DNA of 64,000 nucleotides from Microcoleus vaginatus PCC 9802 (GCA_022701275.1 CP031740.1:6399001-6463000); one strand, 5' to 3'. Shown: positions 1 to 10,261, counted from the stretch's first letter. Notes: generated by a model not told the origin, from the letters alone. A program made the numbers and translations.

Positions 1-2
1 TA

Positions 3-223
3 ATAATAGAAGTGAGAAAACAAGAAAATATCTCAATAAGAAAACTAGCAGAACGTTTTAAGGTAGCCAAGAGCTTTGTTCAAAAATTACTAAAAAGATC
101 TCAAGAGACACGAGATATAAGTCCTATTGCTAAAGTCGGAAGTCAACCACACAATTAAATAGCGAACAATTAGTGACTTTAGTGGAAATAATAGAAGACA
201 ATAATGATGCAAATTTAAAATAA
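3..223 (+). pseudogene. IS630-type transposase, N-terminal remnant
   Basis: The frame from base 3 to 158 encodes a helix-turn-helix segment containing IRKLAERFKVAKSFVQKLLK, which resembles the DNA-binding N-terminus of IS630-family transposases common in cyanobacteria. It stops, and the expected continuation (LNSEQLVTLVEIIE) resumes in another frame at about 155-223, so one frameshift has broken it. No DDE catalytic part follows. The 5' end runs off the window. This is a dead fragment of a mobile element next to the NOS gene. The family call is from recalled similarity only. Confidence 0.6.
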
Positions 224-676
224 TTAACTTAATTGCTTGAGTCAAAATTGGCAACAATCCGCAGAGGAAATCAAACAACCCGTGATTGCAGATGTCCGCG
301 AATTTATAGATGGAAAAAAGCAGTTTTATGCTATCAGTTTTCTTATCCTCAAGCAGCAAAAATAGCGTGCTGTTTTAGGATTTAACTTAACGCTTATCGC
401 AATGTGTATAAAAATCAAAATTTGTCATTAATTATGTAGGTAATTATCGACCGTCGTCAATATGTCTTAAACTATTTTTCTATTAATTCTTATGTATAAA
501 TTAATTTATCGACTGTGTTTGGTTCTTATGGGTATAAGTAGATAACTAAGACTTATATCACTGAAAACATGAGGTTTCCAGTTGCTCAAGTACCATGTTT
601 TCTGTCTTAAGCTACTTTTTTACCATAAACTCAGAAGAACTATCTATTTAACATCTACTTGGGAAATTCTATTTGT
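224..676. other. Gene-poor region with decayed coding fragments
   Basis: An AT-rich stretch between the transposase remnant and the NOS upstream region. A frame at 228-367 (plus) encodes about 45 residues containing ADVREFIDGKKQFYAI, with no recognisable family and no good start. Nothing intact is supported here; the region reads as degraded mobile-element or accessory DNA. Confidence 0.4.
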
Positions 677-840
677 ATGGATTTGAACCAAATTGTAGTG
701 CATTATACAGAAACAATTCCCCAATCGACAGATAATACAGGGAGGAAAAAGAGTTGATAAAGTAATTAGTAAAAAGTGGCACAAATTTGACCAAAATATT
801 AAGGATTCAGCAATAGTATTTATGGTCAGTAAAATGTTCT
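677..840 (+). pseudogene. Short decayed ORF pair, unknown
   Basis: ATG at 677 opens a 26-codon frame (MDLNQIVVHYTETIPQ...) ending at about 754. Its coding sense seems to continue in the next frame (VDKVISKKWHKFDQNIKDSA) to a TAG near 840, as if a single-base frameshift split a protein of about 54 residues. I do not recognise it. It overlaps the NtcA-like site and -10 box proposed for the downstream NOS gene, so either reading may be accidental. Confidence 0.25.
695..736 (+). promoter_or_regulatory. NtcA-like site and -10 box upstream of NOS
   Basis: GTA-N8-TAC occurs at 695-708 (GTAGTGCATTATAC), the consensus of the nitrogen regulator NtcA. Exactly 22 bases later lies GATAAT at 731-736, a good -10 hexamer at the spacing typical of NtcA-activated promoters. 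The site is about 190 bp upstream of the NOS start. A bare GTA-N8-TAC is expected by chance roughly every 4 kb, so the spacing to the -10 carries most of the weight. ntcA itself lies in this window. Confidence 0.45.
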
Positions 841-896
841 AGCTGGTCTCTTATATTAGTAATTTTTTTTGACAATAGTCACGCTTTTGAAAGCAA

Positions 897-3800
897 TTGG
901 ATGTAATAAAACAGACATTTAAAAAATACACAGTCTACAGGACACAAGCGAAAGTGACTAACTCTACATTCAATAATTTACCAGCGGACGCTGCAACTAT
1001 TCTGGTTTTGACATCCGATATTCACTATTTACCGGCAAAGCAATTTGTTAGTTTGGCGGTAACTTCAGAGCGCTTTCAGGTTTGTGGATTAAAACGCTTT
1101 GGGGCGATCGCTGCTGCAACCAATTTAGTTAGTAGCGAGTGGTTGAATCTGGGCTTAAATTCTCAAAATATTTTACCCGAAGAATTTGATAGTGCAGAAG
1201 CGGCAGTAATTTTTATCATGCCGACAGACTTATCTGAGGTGGTAGCCCTCACTCGTTCCTTTATAGATATAGCTAAAAAAAAGGGAATTCGGCGTTTAGC
1301 TTGGGTTGCACCTGCTTGTCTGAACGGAAAAGTAGCCGATCGCTTGGCTACAGCAGAAAGTCTGGTGCGCGACTTAAATATAGAAACTCTCATCTTGCGT
1401 CATGCGCCTTTATTTTCCCATCTGTTGATGCAGAAAAAGGAATTGAGGTTTCGCCGTACTTTGTCGTTACCGCTTGGGACTAGCACTATACCTTGGTTAG
1501 ATCCTTCAGCGCTCGCGGAAGGGTTATCGAAATGGCTGCATGGAGAGATAAACAACCAACCTCCAGAAATCTTGACAGGTTCCAATTTGCTTAGTGGTGC
1601 TGATATTGCGCTCGAACTATCGGCAATGCTGCGGCAAACTATGTCGGCTCAACAATTTGCTCGGTTGCGATTTGAAGCGATCGACATTGATAAAAGCGGG
1701 CAAATTGAGGCTCAAGAGTTGTTTCCCTACCTATTAGATTTGGGATATAGCAACGATGAATCTGAGTCTATTTTAGAGCAGGCTGACAAAGACAAGAACG
1801 GCACGATTGATTTTGACGAATTTGTCTATGGTTTAGAAGCTCATTTAAACCGCATTCTAGCCGATGTGCCGACAGAAGTTCGCTATTTTGATCTGCCAAC
1901 CTCCGCAGCGCTGCACGATGCAATGGCAGGGGGAATGAATGAAAAAGCAGCCCAATCTCAACTAGATTGGCTGGTGGGATTAAGTAAATCTGGATTAACC
2001 GAGCATGGAGTTGCAACAGCCCAATGGTTAGGGCGAAAAACTCTTGGTTTGAGCGATTGGATTGCTCAACATATTCTGGAACTTATTAACGTTTATATTC
2101 TGCCTGGACGCGGTATTTTAACTATTAGTGAGGGGTTTTTAGCAGGACGACCAGCACTAATTACACGGCTGCTACAAGCAAATGACCGGATGTTGATTGG
2201 AGAGCGATCGCTAGATGGCGAAGTGCTGGAGTGGTATTGGGCTGATGAAGATACAAATAATTTAGAAGAAATTCGCTATACTTCCGAAAGCGGTGGCGAA
2301 CGAGTCCTGAGATTAAAGGATGGCAAGATTGCCAGTTTATCGGCACGCGGACGCTGGATGGGGCGGCGATTAGCAATTCAGTTATTTTTTGAATATCGAG
2401 TCCTTCCCCGTTGGCAAGTAGCATTATTCCGCGAGTTAGGAGAACTGCAAATTGAGGAAGCAACCACATCGGGAGCCGATAGCGATATCGTTTGCAACTG
2501 TACGAAAACCACCTGTGGCAAACTCCGAGAACTGATAGATATAGGTGTTGATTCCCTAGAGGGAATTGTGGAACAAACACAGGTGACAATGATCTGCGGT
2601 AGCTGCCAACCTTTAGTCGAAGAAATGCTAGGTTCGGCCAATCTGGCTGTTGCTGAACTCGTTGCTAAAGAAGATTTGGGGCGAGGGATGATGCGCTTCC
2701 ACTTCCGCCCAGTGTACGAACAAGTCTTTGCTTCCAAACCAGGACAACATATCCTGATTCAAGGACGGGTGAATGGTTCTTGGGTAACTCGCGCTTACAC
2801 TTTGAGTTCGCCAGCCGACCAAACCGAGCAATACGAAATCACGGTTAAACGAGAACAATTGGGTTTATTTTCTGGTTGGTTGTGCGATCGGGCAGATAAA
2901 GATGCGTTGTTACGCATTTCTCAACCAAGAGGTGAGTTTTTCTTAGAAGATGAAACTCCTGTAGTGTTTTTTGCTGGAGGGATTGGCATAACTCCAGCGA
3001 TCGCCATGATGCGAACTTTAGCTAACCGAGGAGATACCCGCAAATTTCACCTCGATTTCTCTGCTCCCCATGCCGAAGATTTAGTCTTTCACCAAGAACT
3101 AGAGCAACTGGTAAGCACTCATCCTAATTTAAGCTTTACAGTTCGGGCAACTCGTTCAACAGGCAGACTCACCCCTGAAATTGTGCAAAGTTTGTATCCC
3201 TACACGGAAGCAACCGTTGCTTTTATGTGCGGGCCCCAACCTTTTATGGATGCGGTGCGCGGCTATTTACAGACCGCAGATTGGCAGGATCATGCCATTC
3301 GCCAAGAATTATTCTCCTCCAAGCTAAATGAGGACGGTAACGCTCAAACTCTCACCTCGCAACGTCCGGCGGTGCAACTAGCAGGAGGAATTACCCCCAT
3401 CGAACAGACCAGCATTTACCTCCAACCGATTAACTCCGTCGCCAAAGAAGCAGAAGTTTTCCTCAAACAATGCTATCTCGAACAAGGTTTACCAGAAGTT
3501 TTCCTTCCCCGTTGGCAAGAAGTCAAGGAATCAATTGAGCGCACAGGCACTTACGAACATACCTATGATGAACTAGCTTACGGCACAAAGCTGTCATGGC
3601 GTAACAGTAACCGATGTCTGGGACGCAATTTTTGGCGTAGTTTGCAATTGCGGGATATGCGGCATCTGCAAACAGAGGAGGAGATTTTTGAAACATTAGT
3701 TGAACACATCAACTTTGCTACTAATAACGGCAATTTGCGATCGACAATTACGATATTGAATCCAAATTTGCAGATACGAATTTGGAGCAGTTTAATGCTG

Positions 3801-4541
3801 CGTTATGCAGGCTACCGTCAACCCGATGGCAGCATTCTCGGCGATCCTGCTAATGTGGAGTTAACAGATCAGGCAATCAAGTTAGGGTGGTCGCAAGAGT
3901 CTAAAACCCGCTTTGATGTATTGCCTTTTATTATCCAAATAGGGGAAGGGGAACCCAAATGGTTTGAAATTCCGCCAGAAGTTATTTTAGAAGTTCCCAT
4001 TTCCCACCCTCGCGATCAGTGGTTTGCAGAATTGGGGCTGAAATGGTTTGCGCTCCCTGCTGTTTCTAACATGATGTTGGATATGGGAGGTATTCAATAC
4101 CCCACACCATTTAACGGCTTTTACATGGGCGCGGAAATTGGCGGGCGGAATTTTAGCGACACTTATCGCTACAATCTGCTGCCAATTGTTGCGGAAAAGA
4201 TGGGTTTAGATTGCAGTGACAATATGACACTGTGGAAGGATGCAGCGTTAGTAGAAATCAATGTAGCTGTGCTGCATTCTTACAAGCTGCATGGGGTAAG
4301 GATGCTGGATCATCATACCTTGAGCAATTCCTTTATGCAATTTGTGGATGAAGAGCAACAATGCGATCGCCACGTTTATGGAGATTGGCGTTGGCTGATC
4401 CCGCCGCTATCGGGTTCAACCGTACCAGTTTACCCCTTAGAGTTTGAAAATCGTCTGCTTAAACCGAACTATTTTTATCTACCCGATCCTTGGGAGGAGA
4501 AATCAGAGTCTGGTAAATGTCCATTCCACCATCAGTCCTAG
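897..4541 (+). CDS. nos: Nitric oxide synthase, reductase-first fusion with in-cis EF-hands
   Basis: Predicted self-sufficient NOS making NO and citrulline from L-arginine with NAD(P)H and O2. Domains: NmrA-like Rossmann part (about 1-245 and 325-395) interrupted by two canonical EF-hands (loops 263-274 and 297-308); an unassigned stretch (395-525); a BFD-type [2Fe-2S] domain (C533, C535, C567, C570; extra C540); ferredoxin-reductase FAD/NAD modules (RAYTLS at 632, GGIGITPA, CGPQPFM); and a NOS oxygenase domain (about 845-1205). The oxygenase has WRNSNRCLGR with heme-ligand C907, substrate Glu1080 in MGAEIG, and DWRW at 1163-1166 in the pterin region. There is no flavodoxin/FMN module. Reductase-before-oxygenase with Fe2S2 recalls the Sorangium cellulosum enzyme rather than animal NOS. 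The start is TTG 897 (in-frame stop at 888); GTG 954 is an alternative. A bestrophin-like gene follows. Confidence 0.93.
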   Translation: MDVIKQTFKKYTVYRTQAKVTNSTFNNLPADAATILVLTSDIHYLPAKQFVSLAVTSERFQVCGLKRFGAIAAATNLVSSEWLNLGLNSQNILPEEFDSAEAAVIFIMPTDLSEVVALTRSFIDIAKKKGIRRLAWVAPACLNGKVADRLATAESLVRDLNIETLILRHAPLFSHLLMQKKELRFRRTLSLPLGTSTIPWLDPSALAEGLSKWLHGEINNQPPEILTGSNLLSGADIALELSAMLRQTMSAQQFARLRFEAIDIDKSGQIEAQELFPYLLDLGYSNDESESILEQADKDKNGTIDFDEFVYGLEAHLNRILADVPTEVRYFDLPTSAALHDAMAGGMNEKAAQSQLDWLVGLSKSGLTEHGVATAQWLGRKTLGLSDWIAQHILELINVYILPGRGILTISEGFLAGRPALITRLLQANDRMLIGERSLDGEVLEWYWADEDTNNLEEIRYTSESGGERVLRLKDGKIASLSARGRWMGRRLAIQLFFEYRVLPRWQVALFRELGELQIEEATTSGADSDIVCNCTKTTCGKLRELIDIGVDSLEGIVEQTQVTMICGSCQPLVEEMLGSANLAVAELVAKEDLGRGMMRFHFRPVYEQVFASKPGQHILIQGRVNGSWVTRAYTLSSPADQTEQYEITVKREQLGLFSGWLCDRADKDALLRISQPRGEFFLEDETPVVFFAGGIGITPAIAMMRTLANRGDTRKFHLDFSAPHAEDLVFHQELEQLVSTHPNLSFTVRATRSTGRLTPEIVQSLYPYTEATVAFMCGPQPFMDAVRGYLQTADWQDHAIRQELFSSKLNEDGNAQTLTSQRPAVQLAGGITPIEQTSIYLQPINSVAKEAEVFLKQCYLEQGLPEVFLPRWQEVKESIERTGTYEHTYDELAYGTKLSWRNSNRCLGRNFWRSLQLRDMRHLQTEEEIFETLVEHINFATNNGNLRSTITILNPNLQIRIWSSLMLRYAGYRQPDGSILGDPANVELTDQAIKLGWSQESKTRFDVLPFIIQIGEGEPKWFEIPPEVILEVPISHPRDQWFAELGLKWFALPAVSNMMLDMGGIQYPTPFNGFYMGAEIGGRNFSDTYRYNLLPIVAEKMGLDCSDNMTLWKDAALVEINVAVLHSYKLHGVRMLDHHTLSNSFMQFVDEEQQCDRHVYGDWRWLIPPLSGSTVPVYPLEFENRLLKPNYFYLPDPWEEKSESGKCPFHHQS

Positions 4542-4567
4542 GTTCCATTCTAATTGAGGCGATTTGT

Positions 4568-5494
4568 ATGAATTATGACCGGAATAATTGGTTTAAGCTA
4601 GCTCTTGATTTAAAAAGTTCCGTTATTCGGGATATCACAACCCAGGTGCTTTTGAGCATGGTAATGGCTTCGATCATTACCATCGTTTACAAAAATGGCT
4701 ATTTAGGTTTTAGCCAACCAATCTTAGCTGGATTAATTCCAGGAATTATATTAGGGTTGCTATTAGTTTTTCGTACTAATACAGCCTATGAAAGATTTTG
4801 GGAAGGCTGGCAAATTGCTGGTATGACTATATTTACGGGTCGCAATATTTCGAGACCAATGTGGCTAACAATCCCTACTAATACTTTAGCACAGAGTCAA
4901 GAAAAAGCTGCTTTTGTGCGCTTAATTCCCGCTTTTTTTATGGCAATGAAACAGCATTTAAGACACGCGGGAGTTGACCAGTCCTTAAAATCAGTGCTTT
5001 CTCCTGAACAATGTTTAGAGTTGCAATATGTCACTAATATGCCATTAAAAGTGACGCAATGGATTGGGGGATATTTAACTAAACAATATACCCAGCAGCA
5101 TATTGATAGTATCCAATTTGCTGCCATCAATCGCTTGTTGGATCAATTAGTTGAATGTCTGTCACGCTGCGAACGCATTTTAGCGGCACCGATGCCAAAA
5201 GCTTATTCGATTCACTTACGGCATCTGTTACTTTTGTATTGTTTGGCACTGCCTTTTCAGATGGTGAAAGATTTGCAATGGTGCACAATTCCCGTTGTTG
5301 GGGTAGTGGCTTTTGCGTTGTTTGGCATTGAGGCAATCGGTTTAGAAATTGAAAATCCCTTTGGATATGATGCTAATGATATACCCCTCGATCGACTTTG
5401 CCAAAAGTTGCACAACGATATCGAAGAATTAATTGCTGCTGGAACAAAGGAAGACAGCATTGAAACATCACCAGGGCAAACGCATATTAAATGA
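4568..5494 (+). CDS. Bestrophin-like (RFP-TM/UPF0187) anion channel
   Basis: 308 residues from ATG 4568, which has GAGG 8 bases upstream. The frame also opens at ATG 4517 inside the NOS gene, but that start lacks a comparable ribosome site. Hydrophobic segments lie near residues 25-70 and again around 220-260, and the bestrophin-family signature RTNTAYERFWEGW follows the second helix. Bacterial bestrophins form pentameric ion channels in the membrane; whether this one conducts anions or cations cannot be read from sequence. It begins 26 bp after the NOS stop on the same strand, so the two are probably co-transcribed, which hints at a link between NO or Ca2+ signalling and ion flux (inference). 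Confidence 0.85.
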   Translation: MNYDRNNWFKLALDLKSSVIRDITTQVLLSMVMASIITIVYKNGYLGFSQPILAGLIPGIILGLLLVFRTNTAYERFWEGWQIAGMTIFTGRNISRPMWLTIPTNTLAQSQEKAAFVRLIPAFFMAMKQHLRHAGVDQSLKSVLSPEQCLELQYVTNMPLKVTQWIGGYLTKQYTQQHIDSIQFAAINRLLDQLVECLSRCERILAAPMPKAYSIHLRHLLLLYCLALPFQMVKDLQWCTIPVVGVVAFALFGIEAIGLEIENPFGYDANDIPLDRLCQKLHNDIEELIAAGTKEDSIETSPGQTHIK

Positions 5495-5827
5495 GCAGAG
5501 CGGTTGTGTAGGAGTTTGGCTCCACCTAAAAAAGACAGGTTTTTTTTGATAAGTAAGATAGTACCTAAAAAGATACTAGAAGAACTAAGAGCGATCGCGC
5601 TTCCAAAATTTATCAACTGTCTTTAAAACCTGCAATAAGTAGCTTTGATAGCTAAAAGACAGAAGTCTGAATGCTGAAAGGCCGGAACTGCTATAAAATA
5701 TGAGACTTGTAAAGAATTATTTTTGCTAGCTCGATCGACTCCAGCTAGCGACTCTAGGCTCTTATCATACAAAAGCCGGAAAGTCAACCCAAAAACCACA
5801 AGCCACCAAGAGAGAGGATTGAACACA
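5495..5827. other. Intergenic, sodB leader
   Basis: No gene seen. It holds the weak terminator-like element at 5524-5547. An open frame from 5723 runs in phase into sodB, but it has no family resemblance before the sodB ATG. The ribosome site AGAGAGAGGA lies at 5811-5820. Confidence 0.5.
5524..5547 (+). terminator. Weak terminator after the NOS-bestrophin pair
   Basis: ACCT (5524-5527) can pair with AGGT (5537-5540), followed by an eight-T run. The stem is only 4 bp, so this is a weak candidate. Confidence 0.3.
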
Positions 5828-6430
5828 ATGGCATTTGAACTCGCACCATTACCCTTCGCCGCTGACGCCCTAGAGTCAGGTCATATGTCGGCCCACACTT
5901 TTTCGTTCCACCACGACAAGCACCACGCTGCTTACGTGACCAACCTCAACAAGCTGATTGAAGGCACTGAACTTGCCAGCAAATCTCTTGAAGAAATTGT
6001 CAAGGAATCTGCTAAAGATCCATCCAAAGCCGGCATTTTCAACAATGCAGGTCAAGTTTGGAACCACAATTTTTTCTGGAATTCCCTCGCACCGGGCGGC
6101 GGTGGCGCTCCGACAGGAGCTTTAGCTGAGAAAATCAACGCCGACTTCGGCAGCTTCGACAAATTCAAAGAAGAATTCAAGACGGCTGCGACAACTCAGT
6201 TCGGTAGCGGCTGGGCTTGGCTGGTTGTGGACAACGGTACTTTGAAAGTTACCAAAACAGCTAACGCCGACACCCCGCTAGCACACGGCCAAACTCCGTT
6301 GCTGACTTTGGATGTGTGGGAACACGCTTATTATTTGGATTTCCAAAACCGCCGTCCCGACTACATTACTAATTTCTTGGATAATTTGGCTAACTGGGAT
6401 TTCGCAGCCACCAATTTGGCTGCGGCTTAG
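5828..6430 (+). CDS. sodB: Iron superoxide dismutase
   Basis: 200 residues, typical length. It dismutates superoxide to O2 and H2O2 in the cytosol. The Fe/Mn-SOD fold is complete: the N-terminal helical hairpin has [15 protein letters not shown], metal ligands lie in NHNFFW and in [19 protein letters not shown], and the Gln in AGQVWNH favours iron over manganese. ATG 5828 is chosen because it begins the conserved N-terminus ([10 protein letters not shown]) and has AGAGAGAGGA upstream; the longer in-frame extension from 5723 is not conserved. It lies downstream of the NOS-bestrophin pair; superoxide removal limits peroxynitrite formation, but no operon link is visible. Confidence 0.96.
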   Translation: MAFELAPLPFAADALESGHMSAHTFSFHHDKHHAAYVTNLNKLIEGTELASKSLEEIVKESAKDPSKAGIFNNAGQVWNHNFFWNSLAPGGGGAPTGALAEKINADFGSFDKFKEEFKTAATTQFGSGWAWLVVDNGTLKVTKTANADTPLAHGQTPLLTLDVWEHAYYLDFQNRRPDYITNFLDNLANWDFAATNLAAA

Positions 6431-6439
6431 TAGCATTGG

Positions 6440-6525
6440 ACTTTGAGGACTTTAGTCCTTCTTGGTTTGAGGACTTTAGTCCTCACTACAAACTTTATAG
6501 GTTGGTAGTGAGGACTTTAGTCCTT
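6440..6525. repeat. Dispersed GAGGACTTTAGTCCTC hairpin repeats
   Basis: Three copies of a palindromic core (AGGACTTTAGTCCT) lie just after sodB and can form hairpins. Related, more diverged copies occur near 25629-25672 and 50140-50200, so this is a dispersed intergenic family. It may also act as a transcription terminator for sodB. Confidence 0.7.
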
Positions 6526-6644
6526 CTTGAGAGATGGCGAAGCCGATCGAACTACTTAGTAGTAGTTAAAAAATTCTGAAATTGTGTTATAGTGGGCTCG
6601 GTAACTATTTTACAAATCTTGTAGTTTCAGTGGCTGTTCGCGCG

Positions 6645-6938
6645 ATGACCTCTTCACCAACCATAGCACCCGTTCGATCGAGTCAAGTTACCCGCAAACC
6701 TTATCCCAACTATCGGGTAATAGTCCTCAACGACGATTTCAACACATTTCAGCACGTTGTGGAATGTTTGACCAAATACATTCCAGGGATGACGAGCGAT
6801 CAAGCTTGGAAACTCGCCAACCAAATCCACCACGAAGGCCAGGCCACCGTCTGGGTTGGCCCGCAAGAGCAAGCAGAACTTTATCATATGCAATTGAGCC
6901 GTGCGGGACTGACAATGGCTCCGCTAGAGTCTACGTGA
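6645..6938 (+). CDS. clpS: ATP-dependent Clp protease adaptor ClpS
   Basis: 97 residues from ATG 6645, close to the usual ClpS length. ClpS binds the N-domain of ClpC/ClpA and delivers N-degron substrates to the Clp protease. The conserved core is visible: YRVIVLNDDFNTF with the acidic pair that contacts the substrate N-terminus, then the helical part ending in GPQEQAELYHMQL. The frame is open further upstream to 6582 but without conservation. Cyanobacteria carry two ClpS paralogues; the NDDFNTFQHV and GQATVWVGPQEQ text fits my memory of the second (ClpS2-like) type, though I am not certain of that. Confidence 0.9.
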   Translation: MTSSPTIAPVRSSQVTRKPYPNYRVIVLNDDFNTFQHVVECLTKYIPGMTSDQAWKLANQIHHEGQATVWVGPQEQAELYHMQLSRAGLTMAPLEST

Positions 6939-7027
6939 AAAGTGTCTAGAGGGCCGAAAGTTCGATCGTTTTTCGGTAATTAATGTGAAATTGATAGGAT
7001 GTCCGGTGAGGCGACGGAGATAGGGAT

Positions 7028-7453
7028 TTAAGAGGCGATCGTAATTTTGCCAATCATTCCCGCCTCTGTATGTCCGGCTAACGTACAGCGCAGGTTGTAC
7101 GTTGCCGATTTCATGGGTACAAACACCCATTCTGCCATAGCGCCCGGTTTAAGTTCCAATTCGTGAATCGCTCCTTTAATTTCCACCTTACCCGCTTCAA
7201 CTTTTTGAGTCCAACTCGCATCAGCAAAGTTTTTGGCAGTGAAATAATGTTTCTGCGAACTGGGATTTTTTAGCACTAATTTATAGCGCTTGCCCGATTC
7301 AAATTCTAGCAGATTGGGAAAAAATTTGAGTTCCCCAGCTTCGTTACCTAAACTAACAGTAATTTCGGTGACAGGTGGCCGAGACAAATCACCGGCAGCA
7401 CTAGCAATTGCCGCCGGCCTCAAGATTGTGCTCCCACATAAAATTAGTCCCAA
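7028..7453 (-). CDS. Cupredoxin-like type 1 copper protein
   Basis: A plastocyanin/azurin-fold protein with a complete type 1 copper site: His69 (QKHYF), Cys123, His128 and Met133 in the segment NLRCTLAGHTEAGM. A hydrophobic N-terminus ending in AIASAAG suggests export to the periplasm or thylakoid lumen. Probable role: small electron carrier or copper-binding protein; the partner is unknown. The start is uncertain. The first standard start is TTG at 7453, yet the frame stays open upstream to about 7535 and encodes the basic stretch GKFYRSQRLQQALKVI, which would make a better signal-peptide n-region but has no ATG, GTG or TTG. It is convergent with clpS. Confidence 0.82.
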   Translation of the reverse strand: MGLILCGSTILRPAAIASAAGDLSRPPVTEITVSLGNEAGELKFFPNLLEFESGKRYKLVLKNPSSQKHYFTAKNFADASWTQKVEAGKVEIKGAIHELELKPGAMAEWVFVPMKSATYNLRCTLAGHTEAGMIGKITIAS

Positions 7454-7561
7454 AATAACCTTGAGAGCTTGTTGTAACCGCTGGCTGCGGTAGAATTTGC
7501 CTAATTGCCAACCGAGTAAATTGATCGTGGCTGTTATGACTACTGACTAATGACTGCTGAC

Positions 7562-9388
<1,827 letters not shown>

Positions 9389-9463
9389 AAAATTAAAGTG
9401 AAAAATTAAAAATTAAAAATTAAAAACAGAGATTGGGATTTTTAACTTTTAATTTTTCACTCC

Positions 9464-10261
9464 TCAGATGCCGGTGCCGTCAAAAAACTCTTGAATTGCT
9501 TTATCTTTTAACTGACAAGTGGTGGCAACAGCTAATTGGGTTTTTTCAGCTACAGCTACATTGCTGGTTTGATTTAAAGTTGGGAATGCTGAAGGCGAAT
9601 TGGGAACAGAATTTAAGGAGACAGATGCTTGAGGAAGCAAACTTTTTACTTGCTGTTCGAGGGATTCGATACGATCGAGCAAAGAGCGAATTACCACAGC
9701 TTCCGAATCCGGCAAACTGCCGTGTTCTAGGGGATTGACGCGCACTCCCGATCGATAGACGATGCGGCCGGGAATCCCTACCACTGTACAGTCAGATGGT
9801 ACGTCGCGGAGCACGACGGAACCGGCGCCGATGCGGACGTTATTGCCAATTTGCAGATTGCCGAGTACCTTGGCGCCGGCACCTACAACTACGTTTTCGC
9901 CGACGGTAGGGTGACGCTTGCCGCTTTGTTTGCCAGTACCGCCAAGGGTGACACCTTGGTAAATTAGGGCAAAATCGCCGATAATTGCTGTTTCGCCGAT
10001 CACAACCCCCATACCGTGGTCGATGAATACGCTTTTGCCGATGGTTGCCCCTGGGTGGATTTCAATTCCGGTCAAAAAGCGAGCAATGTGGGAAATCAAG
10101 CGGGGGATGAAGGGAAGTCCCAACACATAAAGCCAGTGTGCGAGGCGGTGCAGCACTAGGGCCTGAAGACCGGGGTAGCAAAATAAAACTTCCAGCCAGT
10201 TGCGAGCGGCAGGGTCGCGATCGAAAATTATACTGAAGTCAGCTCTAAGAGTCTTTAGCAC
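9464..10261 (-). CDS. cysE: Serine O-acetyltransferase
   Basis: 265 residues. It transfers acetyl from acetyl-CoA to L-serine, the first step of cysteine synthesis. The N-terminal helical part begins [19 protein letters not shown], followed by left-handed beta-helix hexapeptide repeats (about 65-175) with the catalytic [11 protein letters not shown] and [17 protein letters not shown]. After [11 protein letters not shown] there is a Ser/Pro-rich C-terminal tail of about 85 residues, which is variable in cyanobacteria and includes a short helical segment ([16 protein letters not shown]). It is convergent with the gene at 8807. Confidence 0.95.
   Translation of the reverse strand: MLKTLRADFSIIFDRDPAARNWLEVLFCYPGLQALVLHRLAHWLYVLGLPFIPRLISHIARFLTGIEIHPGATIGKSVFIDHGMGVVIGETAIIGDFALIYQGVTLGGTGKQSGKRHPTVGENVVVGAGAKVLGNLQIGNNVRIGAGSVVLRDVPSDCTVVGIPGRIVYRSGVRVNPLEHGSLPDSEAVVIRSLLDRIESLEQQVKSLLPQASVSLNSVPNSPSAFPTLNQTSNVAVAEKTQLAVATTCQLKDKAIQEFFDGTGI

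Noticed and set aside
2161-2858. Several minus-strand open frames inside the NOS gene
   Set aside because: Shadows of a clear plus-strand coding region, with no family resemblance.
5723-5827. 35-residue N-terminal extension of sodB
   Set aside because: Not conserved in Fe-SOD, and a good ribosome site precedes ATG 5828.
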